A stretch of DNA of 64,000 nt from Kutzneria sp. CA-103260. Lineage in GTDB: Bacteria; Actinomycetota; Actinomycetes; Mycobacteriales; Pseudonocardiaceae. Below are positions 8,113 through 15,521 of this stretch, in pieces (the stretch's first letter is position 1; every line of letters starts with the position of its first letter). Under the pieces are notes generated by a model. The model was not told where the DNA came from and made no database searches. It worked only from the letters and a program-made list of their open reading frames with translations. The translations under genes were made by a program, and so were the position numbers. The stretch covers positions 3,224,001 through 3,288,000 of the forward strand of contig NZ_CP073318.1 of NCBI RefSeq assembly GCF_018263855.1, given 5' to 3'.

Positions 8113-8515
8113 AGGCCTTCAGAGTGTGCGGCTCCTGGTCCATGTCGCCCGACTGGAGCCCGAAGCTGATGATCCGGCGCGGGTGGACACGGATGATGGG
8201 GCCGCCGATCGGGGCCTGCCCGTCGGCCGGATCCGCAAGGGCCTCGGCGTCGCCGCGGATCTCGACCATGCGGACCCGCCACGGGTCGGTCGAGTAGACG
8301 TCGTCGACGACGAAGGCGACCCGGCCGTTGGCCGCGACGTTGCGGAACTTCCGGCTGGCGGCCATGTTGTAGCCGCCGATGTCGATGGTCCCGGTGTCGG
8401 CGTTGTACCGGAAGCCGACCGGGTTGACCTGGAGCGTGCCGTTCGGCTGCGCGGTGGCCAGCCGGCCGATCCGCTGCGAGGCGAGGTAGGACAGCTCGGC
8501 GTCGGTGAAGGACAC
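8096..8515 (-). CDS. PPOX-class F420-dependent oxidoreductase (pyridoxamine-oxidase-like)
   Basis: The product has 139 aa from GTG 8515; longer upstream reading has no ribosome site. 'FTDAELSYLASQRIGRLAT' followed by 'GTLQVNPVGFRYN' is the split-barrel N-terminus of the F420/FMN-binding PPOX family. 'NPWRVRMVEIRGDAEAL'-like text (here DPWRV..IRGDAEAL) and 'IIRVHPRRIISFGL' complete the barrel, matching the TIGR04023 group. The protein probably reduces an unknown substrate with F420H2. It runs convergent with, and overlaps, the MDMPI-like gene. Confidence 0.85.
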   Translation of the reverse strand: MSFTDAELSYLASQRIGRLATAQPNGTLQVNPVGFRYNADTGTIDIGGYNMAASRKFRNVAANGRVAFVVDDVYSTDPWRVRMVEIRGDAEALADPADGQAPIGGPIIRVHPRRIISFGLQSGDMDQEPHTLKAFTRNV

Positions 8516-8537
8516 GGTGGTCGACCTTTCTCCGTTG

Positions 8538-8574
8538 TGGTGGAGGCTGCGACCCCAGTCAACAACCTCCACCA
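8538..8574. promoter_or_regulatory. 9-bp inverted repeat upstream of the PPOX gene
   Basis: The arms TGGTGGAGG (8538-8546) and CCTCCACCA (8566-8574) are perfect complements separated by 19 nt. They lie 23-59 nt upstream of the GTG at 8515. On the minus strand the spacer contains TTGACT, a possible -35. The spacing and position fit an operator-promoter overlap, but the regulator is unknown. Confidence 0.35.
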
Positions 8575-8583
8575 TCCTGGAGA

Positions 8584-9258
8584 TCAAGCCTCCGTGCTGG
8601 CCACCGCCGGCGTCGGGAACACGTCGCCGAGAATGGCCTCGCCCTTGGTCAGCCAGGCCACGCCGAAGGACATCACCGCGATGGACTCCAGCCACAGCTC
8701 GGGGTGCAACCCGGCGGTGGCGGCGGCGAAGAACTGGTGCACGGCCGCGATGGCCAGCAGACACGCGATGATCACCACACCGCACGTGAGGTACAGCCGG
8801 TTGCGTTGCAGCTTGCGCTCCGTCGGCCCCATCTCGCTGGTCCGCCGGAACAGCACGATGGCGAAGAAGGCGATGGTCAGGAAGAAGATCGACGCGAACA
8901 CCAGGTGCAGCACGCCGATCAGGGAGGCCGTGCTGGACGGATTGTCCGGCGCCGTCGGGAACAGGGCGACGCCGATCGCGGCGATGCCGGCCACGTTGCC
9001 GGCGATGTCGTCGATGGCCTCGTAGCCACGGTAGGACAACAGGAACGCGCCCACCGCGCACATGCTGCCGACGAACACGCCGCGCATGTCGGTGTAGAAG
9101 TAGGCGCTGATCGAGTCCTGCAGGCCGCCGCCGTCGACGATCAGCTTGCCGATGATCAGCACGACCGGCAGGGCCGTGCCGATCACGCCGATGGCACGGC
9201 GCAGGTACAGGTACGAGTGGACGAGAGTGTCCTCTGGGGATCTGGTTGTCGGGCTCAT
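8584..9258 (-). CDS. DUF998-like integral membrane protein
   Basis: The product has 224 aa from ATG 9258; an ATG at 9300 would add a 14-residue basic extension. About six hydrophobic segments are visible: 'AIGVIGTALPVVLIIGKLIV', 'GVFVGSMCAVGAFLLSY', 'GNVAGIAAIGVALF', 'IGVLHLVFASIFFLTIAFF', 'YLTCGVVIIACLLAIAAV' and 'LWLESIAVMSFGVAWLTKG'. The arrangement, with 'YRGYEAIDD' after TM2 and a final 'SFGVAWLTKGEA', is typical of DUF998-type actinobacterial membrane proteins. The function is unknown. It is 68 nt from the PPOX gene on the same strand but separated by the inverted repeat. Confidence 0.65.
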   Translation of the reverse strand: MSPTTRSPEDTLVHSYLYLRRAIGVIGTALPVVLIIGKLIVDGGGLQDSISAYFYTDMRGVFVGSMCAVGAFLLSYRGYEAIDDIAGNVAGIAAIGVALFPTAPDNPSSTASLIGVLHLVFASIFFLTIAFFAIVLFRRTSEMGPTERKLQRNRLYLTCGVVIIACLLAIAAVHQFFAAATAGLHPELWLESIAVMSFGVAWLTKGEAILGDVFPTPAVASTEA

Positions 9259-9418
9259 GGCCGCCTCCGCGCGCAGTCGCTGTTCCAATGATCGGCGCAC
9301 CGCCGCCGGGACCTTAGTCCTGACCTCGGGTTTTCACGTGATCGGCGGACAGTTCGCGTTGTCCGACCCCGGTCGCGGTGCGAGGATGGCGGCCTGTTCA
9401 CGACCCGAGGAGCACGCC

Positions 9419-9820
9419 ATGGGCTCACTGCTCAACCCCTACATCAGCTTCGCCGGCGACGCCCGCCAGGCCCTGGAGTTCTACCAGGCCGTGTTCGGCG
9501 GCGAGCTCAGCCTCAACACCTTCGGGCAGTTCGGCCAGACCGGCGACGGCGCCGACCAGATCATGCACGGCCAGCTGAGCACGCCCAGCGGCTACACCCT
9601 GATGGCGTCGGACACCCCGCCCGGCATGCCCTACAACCCCGGCGACAACATCACCGTCTCGCTGTCCGGCGACGACGACGCGGAGCTGCGCGGCTACTGG
9701 GAGAAGCTGTCCGACGGCGGGACCGTGACCGTGCCGCTGGAGAAGCAGATGTGGGGCGCGGTGTTCGGCGCGTGCAAGGACAAGTTCGGCATCAACTGGA
9801 TGGTCAACATCGGCGGCTGA
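9419..9820 (+). CDS. PhnB/VOC-superfamily glyoxalase-like protein
   Basis: The product has 133 aa from ATG 9419 with GAGGAG eight bases upstream. 'LNPYISFAGDARQALEFYQAVFGGEL' and 'WGAVFGACKDKFGINWMVN' are the diagnostic ends of PhnB/3-demethylubiquinone-methyltransferase-like VOC proteins. Its metal-ligand set is degenerate in this subfamily, and no reaction can be inferred. Confidence 0.85.
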   Translation: MGSLLNPYISFAGDARQALEFYQAVFGGELSLNTFGQFGQTGDGADQIMHGQLSTPSGYTLMASDTPPGMPYNPGDNITVSLSGDDDAELRGYWEKLSDGGTVTVPLEKQMWGAVFGACKDKFGINWMVNIGG

Positions 9821-9850
9821 GAACCCCGGAACCACTTGCCCATAGTCCGA

Positions 9851-9870
9851 TGATCGGTATATACCGATCA
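9851..9870. promoter_or_regulatory. perfect 20-bp palindrome, probable PadR operator
   Basis: TGATCGGTATATACCGATCA reads identically on both strands. It ends one base before the GTG start of the PadR gene at 9872. Its AT-rich centre (GTATATAC) resembles the dyad operators bound by PadR-family repressors and contains a -10-like TATA. The arrangement suggests autorepression and a leaderless or nearly leaderless transcript. The symmetry is seen directly; the binding protein is inference from adjacency. Confidence 0.75.
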
Positions 9871-9871
9871 C

Positions 9872-10210
9872 GTGACAGATGGCGCGCTCCGGGAGCCCAC
9901 GTTCCTGGTCCTGACCGCGCTCGCCGCCGGCCCCCAGCACGGCTACGGGATCCTGCTCGACGTCGAGCAGATCTCGGCCGGCCGGGTCCGACTGCGGGCG
10001 GGGACGCTGTATGCCGCCCTCGACCGCCTGGTGGCGGACGACTGGGTGGCGGTGGACCGTGAGGAGGTCGTCGACGGCCGGCTACGCCGGTACTACCGCC
10101 TGACCGACCAGGGGGCGGCCCGGCTGTCGACCGAAGTGGACCGGCTGCGGGTCACCACCCGCGCCGCCGAGGCGCGCCTGCGGGCGCGATTCAGTGGGGG
10201 TATGGCGTGA
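9872..10210 (+). CDS. PadR-family transcriptional regulator
   Basis: The product has 112 aa from GTG 9872. The winged-helix domain reads 'PTFLVLTALAAGPQHGYGIL', with the PadR 'HGYGI' signature. 'LRAGTLYAALDRLVADDWV' is the recognition helix and 'RRYYRLTDQGAARL' is the wing. The short C-terminal dimerisation helix suits the small PadR-s2 class. Members of this class often pair with a membrane protein or transporter. The next gene overlaps by 4 nt and encodes a multi-spanning membrane protein, so the two form a coupled operon under the 9851-9870 palindrome. Confidence 0.9.
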   Translation: MTDGALREPTFLVLTALAAGPQHGYGILLDVEQISAGRVRLRAGTLYAALDRLVADDWVAVDREEVVDGRLRRYYRLTDQGAARLSTEVDRLRVTTRAAEARLRARFSGGMA

Positions 10211-11139
10211 ACCAGGAACGACGCTACCGGCGGCTGCTCGCCCTCTACCCCCGGGATCACCGCGAACGCCACGGTGAGGAGATGCTGGGTGTGCTGCTCG
10301 ACGGCACCCCGAGCTGGCGGGACGGCCTGGACCTGGTCGGCGGCGCGATCGCCCTGCACTTACGCCGGGTGTTCGGCCTGGACGGTCAGGTGCGCGTGCG
10401 GGACGTGCTGTCGATCGTCAGCCTGCTGGGCCCACTCGTGATACTGACCGGGGCTGCCCCCGATCTCCGCGAGATCGCCTGGTGGGTCAAGAACGACGCC
10501 TTCGGCGACATGCCCATCACCCAGGTGCCGGACGCCCCGGCCTGGGGCGCCTGGGCAGTGGTGGCTGTCCTGGTGCTGTTCGGCCAGCGCCGGGCCGCCG
10601 CGGTCTCGGCCTGGATCGCGACCGGTGTCTACGTCGCAGCCGAATCGGTGCTGTCCACCGCGTTGTTCTGGCGCTACGAGGACGCCGGCTGGATGCTGCT
10701 CGGTTTGTTCACGGCGGTCGCGCTGACCTGGTCGCCGGGCCCGGTGCACGGCAAGCAGTTCGTCGGCACGCGGGGCATCCTGCTGGCGCTCGTCGGTGAC
10801 GCGGTCGCCGCCGCTGTCCTGGCCGTCGGCCCGCACGTGCCTGCTTTCGGCTTCTGGACCCGGGGACTCGGACCGGGGCTGACCTACGCCGCGCTGGCCC
10901 TCGGCGGCTACCTGGCCTGTCGTCGGGTGCGCAACCGCCGGACCGCGCGGCGGGCAGTGCTCGTGCTCGCCCTGCCCGCCTTCACCTTCCTCCTGGACAT
11001 CGTTCTGGTGACGCTCATCGGACCGCCGCTGTACTGGATCTCGGCGATCGACTTCGTCGTCTTCTATGGTGTGCCTGTCCTGATTGTGTTGGCAGGTATG
11101 GGGATTCCCCGCCTGGTCAGGAAGTCCCTGCCGAGCTGA
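10207..11139 (+). CDS. multi-spanning membrane protein paired with PadR
   Basis: The product has 310 aa from GTG 10207, overlapping the PadR stop (GTGA). The first 45 residues are soluble and basic, with 'RRYRRLLALYPRDHRERHGEEML'-type text (shown here in part). This is the conserved opening of a family of actinobacterial PadR-partner proteins. About seven hydrophobic helices follow. The function is unknown; regulation by the neighbouring PadR is the main clue. The 3' end overlaps the convergent hydrolase gene by 23 nt. Confidence 0.7.
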   Translation: MNQERRYRRLLALYPRDHRERHGEEMLGVLLDGTPSWRDGLDLVGGAIALHLRRVFGLDGQVRVRDVLSIVSLLGPLVILTGAAPDLREIAWWVKNDAFGDMPITQVPDAPAWGAWAVVAVLVLFGQRRAAAVSAWIATGVYVAAESVLSTALFWRYEDAGWMLLGLFTAVALTWSPGPVHGKQFVGTRGILLALVGDAVAAAVLAVGPHVPAFGFWTRGLGPGLTYAALALGGYLACRRVRNRRTARRAVLVLALPAFTFLLDIVLVTLIGPPLYWISAIDFVVFYGVPVLIVLAGMGIPRLVRKSLPS

Positions 11140-11902
11140 GGACTTCGTGCAGCCGCGCGGCGAACTCCACCGGGTGGCGCACGTAGCCGAGGTGGTCGCC
11201 GGGGAACTCCGTCACCGGGACACCGAGCCGTTCGGACAGCACGATGTTCGGCAGGTACGGCAGCAGGCCCTTGGACTCGACGCCGCTGGCCAGGACGAGC
11301 TTGTCCTTGCCAGCGGCGAGAGCAGTGAGATCGGGCTCGTGCCGCGGGTACTGCCGGAGTTCGTGCTCCAGCCAGAACGGCACATTGTGCCGCATCCGCT
11401 CGAACATCTCCCGCATCGCGGGCGGCGGCTCGAAGCCGGGCGGCGGGGCCTGCTGGGCCAGGCCGACAAGCTGGCCGAACCGGGCCATCGCCGGGTCGGG
11501 CCCCTCGGCGCGGAACAGGTCGTACACACCGTCCATACGAGACAGCCACTCGTCCCGTTCGGGCAGCAACGAGATCAGCGGGGCCTCGTGCGGCACGCCG
11601 ACCCGCACCTTGGACGGCCACTTGGTCATCAGCTCCAGCGCGACGATCGCCCCGGAGCTGCTGCCGAACACATAGCCGGGTTCGTCGAGGAACGACGCCG
11701 CATCCTCGACATCGGCGGCCAGCCGGTCGGCCGGCACGGAGTCGACCGGGCTGCGGGCGAAGCCGGCCCGGTCGTACAGCACCACCCGGTACTTGTCGGC
11801 CAACTGCGCGGCGACGCCTTCGAACACGGTGCTGTCGCCGTTGCCGCCGACGATGAACAACAGCAGCGGCCCATCGCCAATCGTCTTGCTGTACAAGGTC
11901 AT
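11117..11902 (-). CDS. alpha/beta-hydrolase fold protein
   Basis: The product has 261 aa from ATG 11902. 'GPLLLFIVGGNGDSTVF' forms the oxyanion region. The nucleophile elbow is 'GYVFGSSSGAIVALEL' (GxSxG), and 'EFPGDHLGYVRHPVEFA' supplies the catalytic His near the C-terminus. The start overlaps the TetR stop by 4 nt (ATGA), so the enzyme is co-expressed with, and probably controlled by, that regulator. The substrate is unknown; a detoxifying esterase or epoxide-hydrolase role is typical of such pairs. Confidence 0.85.
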   Translation of the reverse strand: MTLYSKTIGDGPLLLFIVGGNGDSTVFEGVAAQLADKYRVVLYDRAGFARSPVDSVPADRLAADVEDAASFLDEPGYVFGSSSGAIVALELMTKWPSKVRVGVPHEAPLISLLPERDEWLSRMDGVYDLFRAEGPDPAMARFGQLVGLAQQAPPPGFEPPPAMREMFERMRHNVPFWLEHELRQYPRHEPDLTALAAGKDKLVLASGVESKGLLPYLPNIVLSERLGVPVTEFPGDHLGYVRHPVEFAARLHEVLSSAGTS

Positions 11903-12483
11903 TGCCCTACCCCCCGCAACTGTTCGAGCGCCGTCTCCAGCAGGCCGTAGAGCGGCACCGGAGGGTCCGCGCGCAGCCAGTGGTCGGACGCCACCTGGGT
12001 GGCGGCGGCCACCGCCGCCGCCATGATCTCCGGGTACATGCCGTGGTCGCCCTCGCCGAGCCGGTCGGCGATGGCCGCCACCAGGGCCTGCTGCATCTTC
12101 ACGTACGTCTTGAGCAGTTCGCCGGCCAGCGACGGCGAACTGAGCACGGGCCGCAGGCCGGCCAGCCACTCCGGCGGCGGCACGCTGGTCGCCTCCGCGT
12201 GCACCTCCAGCACCGCGGCGGTGATCGCGTCCCACATCGGCTCGTCGGCCGGGCGGTCCAGCAGGGCCTGGCCGACCCGGAAGATCCGGTCCGAGGCCCG
12301 GGACGAGATCGCCTCGTACTTGCTGGAGAAGTAGTTGTTGAAGGTGCGCGGGGACACGCCCGCGGCGGCGGCGATGTCCTCCACCAGCACGTTGTCCAGC
12401 CCGCGCTCAACCGCCAGGCGCAGCGCCGCCATGCTCAGCGCGTCGCGGGTGGCCTGCTTCTTGCGTTCACGGAGTCCGGACAC
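11899..12483 (-). CDS. TetR-family transcriptional regulator
   Basis: The product has 194 aa from GTG 12483. The N-terminal DNA-binding domain reads 'LRERKKQATRDALSMAALRL', then 'VEDIAAAAGVSPRTFNNYFSSK', the standard TetR helix-turn-helix. The C-terminal ligand/dimer domain is helical, with 'LYGLLETALEQLRG' at the end. It is the first gene of a two-gene operon with the alpha/beta-hydrolase and probably represses it. An effector cannot be named. Confidence 0.9.
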   Translation of the reverse strand: MSGLRERKKQATRDALSMAALRLAVERGLDNVLVEDIAAAAGVSPRTFNNYFSSKYEAISSRASDRIFRVGQALLDRPADEPMWDAITAAVLEVHAEATSVPPPEWLAGLRPVLSSPSLAGELLKTYVKMQQALVAAIADRLGEGDHGMYPEIMAAAVAAATQVASDHWLRADPPVPLYGLLETALEQLRGVGQ

Positions 12484-12517
12484 GCGACCAGCCTAGCAAA
12501 AGTTGCGGGGCGCGCAA

Positions 12518-13042
12518 TTATTTCTTGAGCAGCTGCCTGGCGGCGGCCCGCAGCGTGACCACGCGGGTGACGGTGCCGTCGGCCCCTGTCACGTCCCGCA
12601 CGATCTCGAAGCCGGCCTTGTTGGCCATCTCCAGCGACCGGATGTTGTTGGCGTTGACGCAGCCGTGGATCTCGGACAGGCCCAGATCGTCGAAGCCGTA
12701 GTCGATGACCCGGTAGGACAGCTCGGTGCCCAGGCCCATCCGCCACACGTCCCGCACCAGCGCGCAGATCAGCTCGTGCCCGTCGACGTTGCCGGTCCGC
12801 TTCAGCTCGGCATGGCCGATGTAGCGGCCGCTCAGCCGCACCGCCCACACGTCGAACATGTTGTTGGGATACACCTCCGAGAACAGCAGCGCGAAGAGCT
12901 GTCTGATCGTCTCCTCGGACTGCCGTTCCTGTCCCATCCACTTGCAGACCTCCTCGTCGCGTAACAGCGCGACGAAGTCGTCCTCGTCCTCGGGTCTGTA
13001 CGGGCTCAGCAGAAGGCGCTCGGAGCGCAATGTGGGAGTCAT
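12518..13042 (-). CDS. GNAT-family N-acetyltransferase (RimJ-like)
   Basis: The product has 174 aa from ATG 13042. 'LRSERLLLSPYRPEDEDDFVALL' is the RimJ/RimL-type N-terminus. 'GYGTELSYRVIDYGF'-like text (here 'MGLGTELSYRVIDYGF') is the acetyl-CoA pyrophosphate loop and helix, and 'NANNIRSLEMANKAGFEIV' the C-terminal motif with Asn and the conserved 'NxxS'. It lies 84 nt downstream of the P450 gene on the same strand. It could be the last gene of the NRPS operon or an unrelated neighbour; the basic residues predicted in the peptide make acetyl tailoring conceivable but unproven. Confidence 0.85.
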   Translation of the reverse strand: MTPTLRSERLLLSPYRPEDEDDFVALLRDEEVCKWMGQERQSEETIRQLFALLFSEVYPNNMFDVWAVRLSGRYIGHAELKRTGNVDGHELICALVRDVWRMGLGTELSYRVIDYGFDDLGLSEIHGCVNANNIRSLEMANKAGFEIVRDVTGADGTVTRVVTLRAAARQLLKK

Positions 13043-13125
13043 GCCGGAACGCTATCCGTGGGCCCTCGAATCGGCAATCATCCCATCAGGCAAGGAAAAC
13101 ACCCAACGGAGTGAGTAACATCCGG

Positions 13126-14316
13126 TCAACGCGACTCGACTTCCAACGGAAGTTTGCGAACACTCACGATCATAGCCGGATTCTGGAACTCCACCGGCTC
13201 GTCGCGGGCCACCGCGAAGCCGGCGTAACGCCGGTTCAGCGCCTCGAAGGCGATCCGCCCCTCCATCCGCGCCAGCGGCGTGCCCAGGCAGAAGTGGATG
13301 CCGTGACCGAAGGTCAGATGCGGATTCGGCGTGCGGGCGAAGTCGAACCGTTCCGGGTCAGGGAAAACCTTCGGATCGCGGTTGGCCGACGCGATGTTGG
13401 CCATGATGATCGAATCGGCCGGAATCGTGAGACCACCCAGTTCCACCTCGGCCGTGGTGCGCCGGCCGAGTTCGTTGAACGGCGGCAGGAAGCGCAGCAC
13501 TTCCTCCAGCGCCACCGGCAGTTTCGACGGATCGCCGCGCAGCGCCTCGGCCGCGTCGGGATGCCGGTCGAGGATGATGGTGGCGTTGCCGATCAGCGCC
13601 GTGGTGGTGATGTGCCCGGCCACCAACAACAGTGCCACGAAGCCGACCATCTCCTGGTCGGTCAGGCTCTCCCCGTCCACGCTGACCCGGCACAGCTTGC
13701 TGGTCAGCCCGTCGCTGGGATTGTCCCGGTGGTACTTGATGTGGGCCAGCATGTACTCGTTCATCTCGCGGATGGTCGGCGCGATCATCTGCAGCGCCGC
13801 CTCGATCTCGGCCATGGTCGAGGTCTCGGTGAGCTGGTCGCCGCTGAACAGCACCTTGGCCCACTTCTCGAACAGTTCCCGGTCCCTGGCCGGGATGCCC
13901 AGCAGTTCGGCGATGACCAGGATCGGCAGCGGATACGCCAGCACGTCCACGATGTCGAAGCGGTCGCGGCCGGCGACCGAGTCCAACAGCTCGTCGGTGA
14001 TCTGCCGGATCCTCGGCTCCAGGCCGGCCACCGTGCGCGGGGTGAAGGCCTGGCTGACCAACGTGCGCAGCTTGCGGTGGTTGGGCGGGTCCATGGTCAG
14101 GAACATGCCGGTGCGGAACGCCTCGAAGTCCTCCTGCACCGGGGCCAGGCCGGAGAAGTCGCTGGAGAAGGCGGCCGGGTCGGACAGCACCCTGGACACG
14201 GTCGCGTGATCGAGCAGCCGCCACATGCCGTTCTCCTCGTCGAGGTAGACCGGTTCCTCGGCACGCCGGGCGATCCACTGGTCGAGCCTTTCCTCGAAGG
14301 CGTACCGGGGTGTCAT
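13126..14316 (-). CDS. cytochrome P450, NRPS-cluster tailoring enzyme
   Basis: The product has 396 aa from ATG 14316, overlapping the MFS stop by 4 nt (ATGA). Conserved points are 'FLTMDPPNHRKLRTLVSQAF' (helix C), the ExxR helix 'EEVLRFLPP', 'DPERFDFAR', and the haem loop 'FGHGIHFCLG' with Cys343. The I-helix reads 'VAGHITTT': the usual acidic residue of (A/G)GxET is replaced by Ile, while the Thr is kept. That substitution is uncommon and may change proton delivery or reaction type. It is the last gene of the NRPS operon, so it probably hydroxylates or couples a residue of the peptide or a carrier-bound amino acid. Redox partners are not encoded nearby. Confidence 0.9.
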   Translation of the reverse strand: MTPRYAFEERLDQWIARRAEEPVYLDEENGMWRLLDHATVSRVLSDPAAFSSDFSGLAPVQEDFEAFRTGMFLTMDPPNHRKLRTLVSQAFTPRTVAGLEPRIRQITDELLDSVAGRDRFDIVDVLAYPLPILVIAELLGIPARDRELFEKWAKVLFSGDQLTETSTMAEIEAALQMIAPTIREMNEYMLAHIKYHRDNPSDGLTSKLCRVSVDGESLTDQEMVGFVALLLVAGHITTTALIGNATIILDRHPDAAEALRGDPSKLPVALEEVLRFLPPFNELGRRTTAEVELGGLTIPADSIIMANIASANRDPKVFPDPERFDFARTPNPHLTFGHGIHFCLGTPLARMEGRIAFEALNRRYAGFAVARDEPVEFQNPAMIVSVRKLPLEVESR

Positions 14317-15521
14317 GCGGTGGGCTCCTTGACTCGGTCGGTGACGGGGAAAGCGCGCATGGTCGGGCTGATCGTGACGACCACGGTGATCAGGGCGATG
14401 CCGGCGGCGCACAGCAGGATCGCGTCGGCCCCGCCGAACTGCTGGACCAGGACGCCGCCGAAGGCCGGGCCGGCGGCGGCGGAGACGCCGGCGATCACCG
14501 TCATCACCCCGGTCATCCGGCCGCGCAGGCGGTCCGGGGTGAGCAGCAGCTGGGAGGTGTTGATGGTGGTGTTGGCGGTGGGCGGCAGCAACGCCATGCC
14601 GGCGAACAGAAGGCCGAGCAGATAGCCGTTGTCGATGAACACCGCCAGCGGCGTGAGCACGGTCAGCGCCCAGAACACGCCGGCGATCGACACGTACGGG
14701 CTGATCATCCGGTGCAACCTCGGGGCCAGCAGCGCGCCCAGCAGCCCGCCCACGCCCAGCATCGCCGCCATGATGCCGATCTCGCCCGACGGCACACCGC
14801 GCTCCTTGGCCAGCACCACCAGGATCACGTAGTAGGCCGAGAAGAAGAAGTTCAGGCTCACCGCGCAGGCGACGGTGGCCCGGACGTGCCGCTGCTGCCA
14901 CACCCAGCGCAGGCCCTCGACCATTTCCTTGGCCAGGTGGCCGTTCTCCAGCCGCTCACGACGTTGGCTCGGCACCCGCACGAACAGCAGCGCCACGAAG
15001 CTGACCAGGTGCGTCAGCACCTCCACGGCGAACGGCACCGCACGCCCGACGGCGTACAGGAAACCGCCGGCCGCCGTGCCGGCCAACTGCCCCAGCGCGC
15101 CTCGGGCCGAGTTCATCGCCACCGCCGTCGGCAGCTGCTCCTGGGTGACGATCTGTGCCACGGCGGCGTTTTCCGCCGGCATGAACAGCGCTCGGCACAC
15201 GCCCATCGTGGCCGCCACGAAGATCATGTGCGGCACGGTGGCCGTGCCCATCAGCAGCGCGACCACCAAGCTGGCCACCGCGATGCCTTGCGCCGCTTCG
15301 CAACACAGCATCACGATCTTGCGGTTCCACCGGTCCACCAGCGCCCCGGCCGGCAGGCCGGCGATCAGCTGCGCCGCCGCGTCCACGCCCAGCACGAAGC
15401 CGGAGACCGCCGGCGAGCCGGTGAGGGCCAGCACCAGCAGCGGGAAGGCGATCATCGACCCGCTGAAGCCGGCGGTCGACAGCGCCTGTCCGGCCCACAG
15501 CAGTCGGTAGGAGCGGTTCAT
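14313..15521 (-). CDS. MFS transporter, probable peptide exporter
   Basis: The product has 402 aa from ATG 15521, with 12 predicted membrane helices. The N-terminus '[34 protein letters not shown]' type (shown in part) and the loop '[13 protein letters not shown]' identify the DHA/enterobactin-exporter-like (MFS_3) subfamily seen in many actinomycete secondary-metabolite clusters. The start overlaps the NRPS-B stop by 4 nt and the end overlaps the P450 start by 4 nt. The three are therefore translationally coupled. The likely role is efflux of, and self-protection from, the cyclic peptide. Confidence 0.85.
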   Translation of the reverse strand: MNRSYRLLWAGQALSTAGFSGSMIAFPLLVLALTGSPAVSGFVLGVDAAAQLIAGLPAGALVDRWNRKIVMLCCEAAQGIAVASLVVALLMGTATVPHMIFVAATMGVCRALFMPAENAAVAQIVTQEQLPTAVAMNSARGALGQLAGTAAGGFLYAVGRAVPFAVEVLTHLVSFVALLFVRVPSQRRERLENGHLAKEMVEGLRWVWQQRHVRATVACAVSLNFFFSAYYVILVVLAKERGVPSGEIGIMAAMLGVGGLLGALLAPRLHRMISPYVSIAGVFWALTVLTPLAVFIDNGYLLGLLFAGMALLPPTANTTINTSQLLLTPDRLRGRMTGVMTVIAGVSAAAGPAFGGVLVQQFGGADAILLCAAGIALITVVVTISPTMRAFPVTDRVKEPTA

